Shown here in pieces: positions 9,884 to 20,394 of a stretch of DNA of 64,000 nucleotides (positions are counted from its first letter, which is position 1; each line of letters begins with the position of its first letter). The notes under the pieces are model-generated. The model made no database searches, had not been told where the DNA came from, and saw only the letters and a program-made list of their open reading frames with translations. The stretch spans positions 47,357-111,356 of the forward strand of contig FJOG01000022.1 in NCBI GenBank assembly GCA_900073065.1. The letters are read 5' to 3'. The stretch comes from Phialocephala subalpina (Eukaryota > Ascomycota > Leotiomycetes > Helotiales > Mollisiaceae). The position numbers were made by a program, and so were the translations under genes.

Positions 9884-12025
9884 CTATCCAGCTAGCGGAA
9901 AACTCTGGATCTGAATGCCGAATAGCTGGACCAACACCAGCATGAGCCGATCGATACGTGTCGCCATACGATGGGAGAAGACGTAATGGTAGATCGACAG
10001 CGAGTACCGGTTCTTGTGTTGGAATAATTGGTAGAGTAAGGTGCGAGCCAGGTCGTTGGCTGCCCACCAGATGCCACGTTCTTGACCGGAGCAGTAGCAG
10101 AGGTAGATGAAGTAATACACGACGAGATGGAAGATGAATGCAAGAAGTGTCCACCAGGGGTTGGGGGTTGGAGCGTTGCCGATATCGAAGAAACCTTCTG
10201 GACCAGTATGTGCGGCTGCAGGAGGACCAGGAGGACCAGGAGGACCTTCTGGAACAGGAGTAGATGTGTCTGACAGACTATGGAAATCGGTGTTATTGCT
10301 ACCGTTGCTGGTGTTGGAGCCGTTGCTGTTATTAGAATCGTTGTCGGCCCCAAATGGCACTCGAGTGTCGGCTGGAGGGTCGATGGGATCAAAGAAATCC
10401 TCGAGATTGATCGGTGGTCCGCTAGAAGAGTTACCAGCAGATGGAGGTGCATCATTTGGATCTGTACCAAAAGGAGGTCCACCGGGAGCAGGCGTAACCC
10501 CCAAACCGATGTTGGACATGACAAGAGCAACATTGGCACTGGCGTTCGCATCACCTCTGGAAGCAACATGGGCGATGGAATCACCGTCGGCAGCAGCTCC
10601 ATCTTGTGATGAAGGCGGTGATGGTAATGGATTGTGGTCGACGGAGGAGGGAGTACGTAGGGTAGGCAGAGACCATCCAAGCCCCACGTAAACGAAGAAG
10701 CCGAAGAGGAGAATCACGATGTTTCGCTCGCAGGTCAACCAGGCTGTGAGAGGATTGAGATCTCGGATGGTGGTCGTGATGTAGCTGGAGATATAGACAG
10801 TTTCGCCAGGAAGCGTGACGATCCTGATGTTTTCTCCGCCGTAGACATCGTCGTTGCCTTCTAGCTTGGGCTTCTCGACATCGTCCTGTTCCTCTTCTTC
10901 GGTATCCTCGCTGCTGGCATCAGTGGCTGTGGCCTCTGAGCTCGGCTCGTGATTGCTCGAAGACTCAGTTGTCGATGACCTGGAGTCGACAATTTCTTTG
11001 AGGAGGTCTTTTTGCTTGGGGGGAGGCGCATTGGGGTCGTCTTGATAGGCGTTTGGACGGACGTTGATTCGTGGTGCGGCGTCTTTCTTCAGGGCGGCGA
11101 TCTCTAAATTCATGCCACTGATCACGGCGTCTTTGGCATCGATGGCTCTCTGCTCGCCGCCTGTTAATTCAGCAATTTGCTGTCTTGCGTCCTCGAGTTC
11201 ACCTTTGGCCACATCGAGAGCCTTCTTGACCGGGTCGAACTGTCTGCGCATGCCCTCGGTGTCGCTCTTGAAGGTTGCGTACTCCTGATTCCGGGCGTCC
11301 AACCGGCTCTGAAGAGAGCGATACTTCCCTCGTTCGGCATCGAGCTCTTCCTTATGGCGTTCTTCTCGTCGAATCCTCTCATCCTCGCCCTCGGTGCATT
11401 CTTGAAGTTTCTCTTCGATAAACTTGATGTGCGCTTCGTTTTGCTGGACGTCGCCTTTGAGTTTGAGGACTTCATCCTTTGTCTTGCGATGCGCAACTTC
11501 CTCAGCCTCGAGTTCTTTCTGGAATTTCGCAAGTCTCCCCTCATAGTCGAGGACGTTCTCTTCAGCGCGTTGTGTTTCGCGTCGAGATTTTCGCAGGGCT
11601 TCTTCAGCTTCCAGTAGTTGATCCTTCAATCCCGCCATGTCGCTCGATTGTTGTTGATGTTCCGAGGAGAGGGTTCTGTACAGTTCCTTCGTCTCGCTCT
11701 CGCTTTGTCGTGCCTTGTTGAAAAGCCCTCGCGCAACGTCGCATTCCTTCACCTTTGCCTCGCATTCCTTGGTTTTTGCTGCAAATTGCCCCCGCAAAAT
11801 ATTGCATTCCTCTTGCCACTCCTGAAGCACGCGTCAGTCAATACCCTCGTTGTTTGGAACATTACCTACCTTGATCAGTTTCTCATCCATTTCATGAATG
11901 GTCTCCAGCTCTGGTACTCTAGCAAGTGCGACATCCAGTTGTGCTCGGAGGAGATCTATCTGAGTCTGGCTTGGGTCTGCGCCTGCTCTTGTAGAGCTCG
12001 AAGCTCCGAAGGTAAATGTCGCCAT
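9884..12025 (-). CDS. Coiled-coil protein with C-terminal membrane segments
   Basis: Exon 1 (11870-12025, 52 codons) joins exon 2 (9884-11821) through a 48-nt intron to give 697 aa. Residues about 20-300 are almost continuous heptad-like coiled coil, rich in E, K, R and Q and lacking proline. A disordered Ser/Glu/Asp-rich stretch follows (STTESSSNHEPSSEATATD). Next are a hydrophobic helix (NIVILLFGFFVYVGLGWSL), a long Pro/Gly/Asn linker with a short GPPGPPGPP collagen-like run, and a second strong helix (WTLLAFIFHLVVYYFIYLCY). I do not recognise a named family. The layout suggests an organelle- or ER-anchored tether with a long cytoplasmic coiled coil; that role is inference. Confidence 0.85.
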
Positions 12026-14270
12026 GGTGCAATTGACTGCGATTAGGATTTCAAATCGTTGTTGTTAACGAACTCGTTGTTGTCGGGAAGATCGATGTTG
12101 TCAAGAAGATCGTGTCGAAGGAAAATAGATGGTGTGCTTGAGTGAGGGTTAGAAATAGTCTCTGGTTGTCATTCACTGCTATTGTTTGCAGTTTGCTATT
12201 GTTGTCGTCTATCGCGTCTTACTATTGTCTAATGTTAAGTAACAATTCACTTTTCACGGTCACCTCTGCCAATTTCGCGCGGTTCCCATTGTCCCACAGT
12301 TATCCAGGAAATTTACAGGTGGGAAGCCATATTTTAATCTCACAAGTCAATGGTACATGATCATGCATTTTCGAGTATTTCGGAGTGCTCATTGTCCTAA
12401 AGCTTTCCAGGAAATTTTAATCTGAAAATTGTACTTTCAAAATCAGTAATTTTGCCACTTTTAGAGAGAATGCTAATGTGCCTAAGTTCTTTCAGATCAG
12501 ATCAGATCGTGTAGAGTGAAATATAAACACGCTTCGAGTAGCGTTTGATGAAAGCATAGTCTCTTCTGATCGGTACCCTTGACTTGCTCACGCCTGAATT
12601 CTGGGAAACACCGAAGTCCCAGAAACTCGGGGACAGTCATTAGCACCTCATTCATACAAATTGTGTGCGCGACGATGTCGGCCACTCGATATTTCCTTTG
12701 GGAGATTCCTCAGGTCAAGTTGACAACGTTCCCACTGGTAGCAGCACTCAACACACTGTCCTAGAGATCGGGGGATATTCAGAAGGTCATCTCCCACGCG
12801 AAGATTGAAGTGACGATCTCGGACTCTGGGTCTTTGCCTTTCTACGAGGTGGAGGTTTCTGTTCCTACAATTCACTCTACAAAGTCACTTTTAGACAGCG
12901 ATGCACAAACTCAGCGGCGCAGAGCGCATGCAATTGCTTTGAATTTGGAGGGACTTCGAAATCTTTGGGGTAGCGTCCAGTAGAAGTCTGGGGGCTACTT
13001 GGCTCGCTCCTGTGCTCCGGGGCTCAGGTCTTGATGAATGGATATCCCCGGCGGTCTGCTACTATACCGTGTCACGTTTTTCAACCTTCCCGGGCGTTCG
13101 GGGAATTCCCAGCATATTCTGGTGCGTATCATTCGACTTCGGGCCCTGCATTGGAGATTGACATTCTCCTTGAGTCATGGTTGCGATCATGGTTGATTTT
13201 CTTAAGGTCATTATTGGCTCCAGCCTCCTGTCGCATGCTACCATCTGGTTTAAATCGATTTCGGGTCCCTGTCAGGCTCGCATTTGAGCATGAGGTCACG
13301 ACTGTCTGATCAGCCATCCGGGACATTCTCGCGTCTATAGCTTCCTTTTCCCGAAGGGAGCGATGTGTAGTGTTGCGGGATCATCTTTTGACTTCGTGCA
13401 GGTGGCTGAAAAGTTTCCTTGAATGCCTTAGCTGAGAACACACAATAAAATCAGCACTAGGAACAAGACCTCTGCTTAAATATTTAAACGGTTATAGACA
13501 TGCATGAGCCTATTCGATGTTTGAGTGCAGGTTGATTGCATGTCCTGGGTCACACGCTCAAGACGAGACTTTGAGAGGAATAAACAGCATGCAATCAAGC
13601 TTACCAGCTTCCGAACACCGAAAACAAGTTATCATTCACTTTTATGCTAATGAGAAGGTTCACATCACTGTTCTAATGAGGCAAGTTGCTGGACTGATGG
13701 ATCCCCTGGAGTTTGGGGGCCAAGACGCAGACGTGACAGATGGCCCATCTTTCAGAATCAGCTTCCGACTGGTTCCTTGAAGGTAAAATATTTGCAGTTA
13801 TTCTTGTACCAAAGACTGTTAGAGAGCTTGTGATCAGTTGGACAACTAACGTGGAAGGGAACTGTGTTAGCTTGGCCCAACTCGAGAGGAATTTTACCGA
13901 CTTGAGAGGGATGCAAAGGATATGGATAATACTGGACTTTCCTGGAGGATTGCGCCTGCGGAAGTAGACATTATGCTTGCAGTTCTCTTTCTAACTCTTT
14001 CTCTTTTTGCTGCCCGTCAAGGTCTGAAATGCCTGAATCGCTTCCCCTTCAGGAATATCCGGTATTCTTGAGTTCAAATGTAGTGATTTAAGGAAGACTT
14101 ACCTGCTTTTCCATGATAATTCGTTGGAAGTTCAGATATCGCTATGCCCCGAAATTCTCATGTCGCTCATCTTGAAGCAAAGCTCCAGCCTTGTTGTTGT
14201 TAACAAGATTTTGTGTGTCATTGTGGCGAGTTCTCAGGCACTGTGCCTTGTATGACTCGCGAATTCAAAA
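12026..14270. other. Gene-poor region
   Basis: No supported gene in about 2.2 kb. A short diverged duplication is visible: CATTGTCC...TCCAGGAAATTT occurs near 12288 and again near 12390. The many ORFs of 60-90 codons here have no conserved composition and overlap each other on both strands. Confidence 0.5.
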
Positions 14271-14273
14271 GTC

Positions 14274-15000
14274 TGGAGGCCGAGCGGGAAACGGTCGAGT
14301 CACCAAATAATCACAATGGGTTCGAAATTCGCAAGTTGTCCTGTACGAGGTGAAAGTGTAAGAAGTTGTAATGGGGCGCCTTGCCGAGTTAGAGGTTGGT
14401 AACGGGGATTTAACACTGCGGCTTAGAATTTGGAGGCCAGGACTAGTTATGAGTCACATGCTGTTGTATCTTCTCGCGGTCAACTGGTCAATAATCAACA
14501 ATAAGGGTGAGAAATTCGGACCTAGTCGTGTACGGCGAGGAGTTTGACAGATGGTGGTTCCCTGGATGAGATGCTCTGTCTTCTGTACTTGATAACAGGT
14601 GAGGTGTGGAGGCTGTGTGCATATTCCCCTGGTATTTGGAGGCCAAAGTTTAATCCACTTAAACATATGACAAGGAATCGAGTTCCTTGACTGGCTGCTT
14701 ACCGGATCTGGGAGTGAGAATTTCGCAGGTGGTATAAGAGCGAGGTGTTTGAGAGGTTGTGATTCGTTGGACGAGATGCTGCGTCGTTCGGATCGATGAA
14801 AGGTAAATTTGAAGTCGTATGCACCTTGCGCTAGAAATTTGGAGGCCAGGCCACCATCCACTTCACCTACCGAACATGAGAGTGAGAGATTCACAGTTGA
14901 CTATGTACAAGAGAGATGTATGGATGTCTGTGATTGGATGACGTACCAACTTGCAAGGTGAGGATGTCTAGCGACATTCCACCTTAAAAGTTATATCTGA
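14274..15000 (+). repeat. Decayed tandem repeat, about 200-bp unit, about four copies
   Basis: The landmark TGGAGGCC recurs at about 14274, 14431, 14637 and 14840, so the spacings are 157, 206 and 203 bases. Each landmark is preceded by an A/T-rich AATTT-like lead in copies 2-4. At least copies 3 and 4 share a following GAGTGAGA.ATT and then GTGATT.G.TGGA.GA. Copies are well diverged from each other. There is no coding frame across the block and no terminal inverted repeat was seen, so the nature of the repeat is unknown. Confidence 0.55.
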
Positions 15001-16196
15001 AAACTTGAAGTTGATACTGAGTACTTGAGTTCAGCTGGGTGACGATTGCAAGTCACAAACTCAACTGGACATCCAGAGTTCTTTGATTTCCCAGATACCA
15101 CTTGGGAGCAACAAGACTAGCTATCTTCCCCTTCCTATCCAGCTTGGCCCTCTGCGGTGTCCTACGTGGGAGCGAACGAGAACATCAATGGCAGAGAAGT
15201 ACAACATCCAATTACGAACATTGGTCGAATATGAGGAGAAATTGAAGAGAGATATAGCAGAAGGAGACGCTCAATGCAAACAGCACTAGTGGTTTTTTAA
15301 CCTGCGTTGACTTGCAGAGACAAATTCGCAAGGAACAAGGCAATTACGTACTGCATAAATACTGCTGGAGGTTGGAGGTACACAATTCTTACGAAAATGG
15401 AGAAAATTTCCCATCTATCATGTTATTGGGTGCTTCTGACGCGGCAAGTGTAGAAATTTTGAGAATGCCAGGTGCTCAAGGAGCGATATGGGACACTGTG
15501 ATTGGCTATCTCTCTCTCATTGCTTTGCATTACTGTCGAGGACAAGGCCTGCAGGTAGGAATGGCGTCTCGATCAACCAATAATCGTTGAGAACATAGTA
15601 ACCCGCTTTGCTTCGGGTTCCTTCTCGGGTACTTTGCCACTTATTCAGGTAACCGGCGTTCCCGAAGTAATCCAAAATAATGGATCGCAAGGGAATGCAT
15701 TGCGTGAAAGGTCGTTCATGCATCTGTTGCTTCTGTACTTTCATCTGAAAGAGGGGTTCGACGCACCAGGAGGTAATCCATCCATTACGCGAGCATGATG
15801 CATCCAAAGAATTGCCAAATTGCCAAGTACGATGGCGTCCCACTTGGGATGGTTGACGTGGGCTGGCGATAATAGAAGCGTTGATGAGCCACGTTTTCTG
15901 TTCTCTGGTACCCGCTGTCTGTGCTGGTCCCCGGATTTCGGTTGACTGCGAGCAGATTTCCAGCCTCGAAATCCCTCAGATAAACACCTACACCACGATA
16001 AGCTCACAACCGCAGAGATAACAAACGAAAAGACAAGTCACGATATGAGGGAAGAGGAATATTTCCAAAATTTGCATTCTTATTACAATCCTAGATATAT
16101 CCCAAAGTAGATATTTTCATACGTCAGTCATGGTATCGACGCTTGTAAAGACTTCCAACTCGCAATCATACACCTCAACCCAATCAGCACCCAATC
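15001..16196. other. Gene-poor region with a possible coding remnant
   Basis: At 15190-15289 a short frame reads MAEKYNIQLRTLVEYEEKLK and on to a stop, and from about 15318 a second frame of about 90 codons follows a TTGCAG that could be a splice acceptor. I could not find a matching donor that joins them, so I leave it as an unproven remnant. Nothing else is seen. Confidence 0.35.
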
Positions 16197-16815
16197 TCAG
16201 ACCTTCCACTCCTCGTCGTCATGAAACATGATAGGACGTCCTTTCTCGTCCTTGCCTTGGCTCCACAAGCTCAATATACTTCCTCTCCTGTCACTGCCAC
16301 TGCCACCAGTACCTCTTCTTTCTCTCCTTTGCATATCCGCCAAGAGAGCAGGGTCTCCGTTAATACTCTCAGCCTTCTCACTATCCTCTCTCGCGATAGC
16401 AGACTCGTCTTCATCACTCCCTTCATGATCATCGTGTGCCAGAACATCTCTCCCCTTCTTATCCTTTCCCGCAGACCAGACGCTCAGAATGCTGCCTCGG
16501 CGGGGTGCACCGGTAGCAGAGAGGCGCTTTGCGTTGTAAGAGGTTACATCGACATCATCGATTTTGGACCAGACGCTGGAACGACGACGTTCGCGATTTG
16601 CCCAGCTGTCTTTGGGATCGGTGGTCTGTGTCCAGTCTTGTGCGTGGTTCTTCTCGTCTTCTTCTTCGGGAGTGAGCCCTGAGCTGCCGGTTGGGACGCG
16701 GACTGGGCAATGTTAGTTGTTTCTCGTTTCAAATGCCAAGGTAAAGATAAGACTTACCAAGAGCAGGCTCTTGAAAGGTGATGCTTGGAGATGTGGGTGA
16801 TCGTGCTGCAGCCAT
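16197..16815 (-). CDS. Small conserved-looking protein with duplicated RRGSILS-WS-GKD motif
   Basis: Exon 1 (16758-16815) and exon 2 (16197-16702) join in frame to 187 aa; the start MAAARSPTSPSITFQEPAL lies directly before the intron. The protein is polar and probably disordered. Two blocks are nearly identical: RRGSILSVWSAGKDKKGRDV near residue 85, and RRGSILSLWSQGKDEKGRPI near residue 155, the second followed by MFHDDEEW close to the C-terminus. RRGS fits a basophilic (PKA-like) phosphorylation site, so each block could be a phospho-regulated linear motif. That is inference. I recall similar motifs in uncharacterised ascomycete proteins but cannot name a family. There is no signal peptide or membrane helix. 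Confidence 0.75.
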
Positions 16816-17941
16816 CTTGAATAATTTCTTTTTGGGTTTGTGTATGTATAACGCGAGTTTCGTTCAACGTTGAATTAAACAACAAATTCCTGACCGAGGT
16901 AACGGTGCATCCATATATATACCTCTGCTACTCCTGACTTCTTGGTTATCGACCTCTCGCCAAGAGCCTCGATCTTCAAGACCCTGCTTACCCCGCAGAT
17001 CCGGTCCACCCAAAACGTCATGAGCAAACCACACACAGCGCGCGCGAACTGCAAGCCCTTGCTCGCCCCAACCATTCCCCGGACAGCTCGAGCTCTAAGC
17101 CACCACTGTGCGCGATTTGGCTCCATACCTAAGACACGCTATGAGAGAACCTAATGCTGTCAAAACCTCAAGCAACAAATCACACGCCCGCTTTGTACAC
17201 GGTACTTGCTGCCCTCGTACATCTCTGCGGCCCAAGCTTGCAACCTCGAAGGCGCTATTGTTTCGGTGTCGAATCAGGCGCAGCTTTGGCTTTGAGCTTA
17301 GGCGAACCTTGATTGAGTGCGCGGGGTGATTGGGTGTAGACGAACGATAAGGAGGACGGGTTGACTCAGTGCAGGATGAGGAGGAACTGCATGCATGTGA
17401 CGAGGGCCATCTCCTTGGCAGACGCGATCGCCACTCGTACGTCGTGTTGCGGAGATTGCGGTTGACGACATCGAAAGTGACAATGACATGTTGGAATACT
17501 CGTAACCTGCATGCATCGTGTAGCGGTAGCATTTCCTTTTTCTCTTATCACAGCAGCGTAGCCGGATGCACAGGACCATGAGCCAACATGTGAGAGAATA
17601 TGGGACGAGGTATTTAAGTTTGGTGAGTGGATTCGGTATTAGTGATTACAACTTAGCTCATCCTGGTGTTCAGCTTTTTGCAAGTGCCAAGCGCACCTTA
17701 GTGACCCGTTGGTGCATAGACTAAGCGCTCCTGCGTGCGATCGGCTCAGCCTTAAATCGGCGAATTGAAAGGAGGAGGGGTAGCTCTGGAATTTCCCCGC
17801 GATCCAATCTCGGCCTGGCCGTTGATTTTTTTTCCATTGAGCTTTTGACCACGAGCGAAAAAGGCAGCGAGAGTGTAACCGCCGCCTATGCTGTCGAGGC
17901 GAGGAATGTGTATCGAAGAGCTTTAAAGTAGACTCTTTTTG
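16816..17941. other. Intergenic, no gene seen
   Basis: About 1.1 kb upstream of the 187-aa gene. ORFs on both strands overlap and lack conserved composition. Confidence 0.5.
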
Positions 17942-19654
17942 CTACGTCTTGAGCCTCAGGGTCGAGATCCTTGAGCGACGAAACGGAGTGGCGAATTGAC
18001 TCGATGATCTTAACAAATTTTTATGTCGGCTTATTGAAACGGTACACCAGGTACGAGACTCAAATATGAAAAGGGGAGCATCACTTTCTCTTTCTCGGGT
18101 ATTCCGACCAGTGCGGATGGCAATCTGGATATGAGCGTATCTTGAATGATGGCTGATGTTGCGGCGACACCCTAAATCATTCCTATGTTTCGAAAGAGAT
18201 AAAACTATTGACGTCGACACTGCTTGTTCTGTGAAGGTGAGCTGAGTCCCTACATGTTTCTCAATAAGACTCACGAGATTGCTCAAAGGGAGGGATGTTA
18301 GTGAAAAGATTGGCTGGGAAGAGGCACACGAGGCACTTCCAGCTCGAGTGTAGTACTGAAGTGAGGCCATGGGACAATTGCCAGGCATCATGAAGAAGCA
18401 ACCAGCGCGAACAAGATGATTGAGCATTCCCCACCTACTCATTACAAACCAGTAAACGTAGCCCTAATTGATGTTGCGAGTGAGGGAATGATCAGGCGCA
18501 TTCCAGCTTTAGACGCCGACTCCAGAAGTACGGGCTTGGAAGAAGAGCGGGACTATACACGAGTCAGCTAGAAAGGTTATTGTTTGGGTCGGGAAACCTA
18601 CCTCAAAGACTGTCTTCCCAAAAAGTATGTTACTGATGGTGTTTAAGAGGACAGTTCGATCTTTCAGCATCCACATCGGCATTATGGGTAATGATTTCGT
18701 CTTTACTTCAACCACCACGAAGACAATAAGAATCACAACGCTGACAACCAAGCTGACAATGAAAGTGAAATCAGACCACGGATATTGATTTCCTCCCAGA
18801 CTCAGTGCCGTGAGTTGAGCTGAGAGGCCAATGGCGAGAAGAATCGATCCACTGATATCAATCTGTCGCCATAACGACTTCTTGCCTTCACCGAGGTTGC
18901 CGTCTACCTCGGTCTCAGAAGGTGGAGGGTTAACGATAACGAAATAGCCAATGATCAAGCCCCCAAAGAGACCGGGACTTGGCAAAGGAAGCACCACCTC
19001 CATCCGATTTGGTCTTCCAAGACCTGAGTTGCATATTCATCCAAAGCCCCAGAGCAAATTTTGTACCGCCTGATACGTTCCTCTCCTCTGCAACGGGGTA
19101 ATATCAGACTAGATGATAGTGATCAAACCTCCTCCAAGACCGGTCAGAGCTCTCATGAGGTTGAGGAAAATGATATCTGGAGCAAGACCACAACCTAGAC
19201 ATCCCATCCTGAATGTCCCAGTTGCACTGAAGAAACACGCACGACGTCCTAGGAGATCAGAAAAGCGTCCATACAGAGGCCGGAATGCTAAGGAGGTGAT
19301 CAGGTATGCTGTCGTAAGCCACGAGATGGTAATTGCTGCGTTGAAGTCTGATCCAAAACAGCGTACGTGGAAGCAATCATTGTTCCATCAAATTCAGAGA
19401 GGAAGACACACACTGGAGAAAATAGCTACAATCGTCAGGTGGAACTATATATCTGGAATGGGACTTCTCTCACCTATCTGAATCCACACTAAGCCCGGAC
19501 CTGGCGACCACTTCTGACTTGTTGGCTCTTCCTCAGACGATGCCTTGGGGATGAGTGCAGAGGACTCATTCTGAGTTGAGTCTTCTTCTACAAAATCCTG
19601 GGCCTCGGCTGCCCCTTGAGCTACAAAGGGTTCTAATTGGGTTTCATCGGACAT
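17942..19654 (-). pseudogene. MFS transporter pseudogene (vacuolar basic amino-acid transporter type)
   Basis: The start at 19654 opens an acidic N-terminus ending in LVWIQI, and an intron with GTGAGA..CTCCAG ends joins to VFLSEFDGTMIASTYAV, a normal MFS helix 1. The reading then shifts frame near 19358 to GSDFNAAITISWLTTAYLIT, RPLYGRFSDLLGRR and LMRALTGLGGG, hits an in-frame TAG near 19110, continues SDITPLQRRGTYQAVQN, and is broken again near 19040. Later pieces (TALSLGGNQYPW, MSRWGMLNHLVRAGCFFM, QAVSTSIV, SAIIQDTLISRLPSALVGIP) lie in yet other frames down to about 18050. At least two stops and several frameshifts are needed, so it is dead. The family would be a 14-helix drug/H+ or Vba-like amino-acid carrier. 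Confidence 0.8.
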
Positions 19655-20394
19655 GTTTGCTGGAAAAGAAGATGATAATTCGAAAATGCTAAGTCGACAT
19701 AAGAATTGTCAATACTGGAAATTCCCATAGACAAACAACACAAACTGGTACCTGAGCTTGCGATAATGTTACATTGCCTCTGAATTGCGTGCCGATGCGG
19801 CGTGGCCGATTTAATTGCTTCCTAGGGCGGGAGCGAAGGACGCGTATACCTGAGAGCTACTGCTCTGTCACCTGTCCGCTGATGCGACATGGTTCTGGCT
19901 TTCGCGAGGCTTGATTGTTCATTCAATGGATTGACAATTTGAGAGATGAAGTTGAAAAAGAGTCGGAGCCGTTTGGGAGATTGCATCAAAAACGGTCCAC
20001 ATTTAAGCACGTGACTTAGGCCCGTTCTTTCCCGAGATGTCTCGCCCCGATTTTCTTTCTCTTTCCATCTCTTCCTACTTCTTCACAAAATGTCTTTTCT
20101 GAAGCCAGATACTCTATCACTATCCCTCGTGTCCAATTTCACAAACCCTTCCTTGGATTATATTTTTACATGTATTTTTCCCTCCAAAACATGTGGTATT
20201 TTTTCATCGCCATCTCTCCCGGGCCCTCCCATTCTAGAAATCCATCTCGCCTTCTTGGAGCAATACCCCTCTCTGCTCTTTGATTGAGAGTCTTAAATGT
20301 CCCATTACTCCTGGGACATTATCCTCGGCTCTTTCGAACTCATGAAGCAGGAATACTGAGTCTGAGATCTTGGGGAACAGGGAGCGGATATTAG
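19655..20394. other. Spacer between two pseudogenes, no gene seen
   Basis: It holds the former promoter of the MFS pseudogene and the 3' flank of the HET pseudogene. A 65-codon frame at 20090-20287 has no recognisable features. Confidence 0.5.

Noticed and set aside
10134..10691. Plus-strand ORF of 185 codons opposite the coiled-coil gene
   Set aside because: It is the antisense shadow of the Gly/Pro/Asn-rich linker of the minus-strand gene; Gly/Pro codons are open on both strands. It has no motif of its own.
11177..11617. Plus-strand ORF with hydrophobic composition
   Set aside because: Antisense to the coiled-coil region. Glu/Lys/Gln codons read backwards as Phe/Leu/Ser, giving false membrane-like segments.
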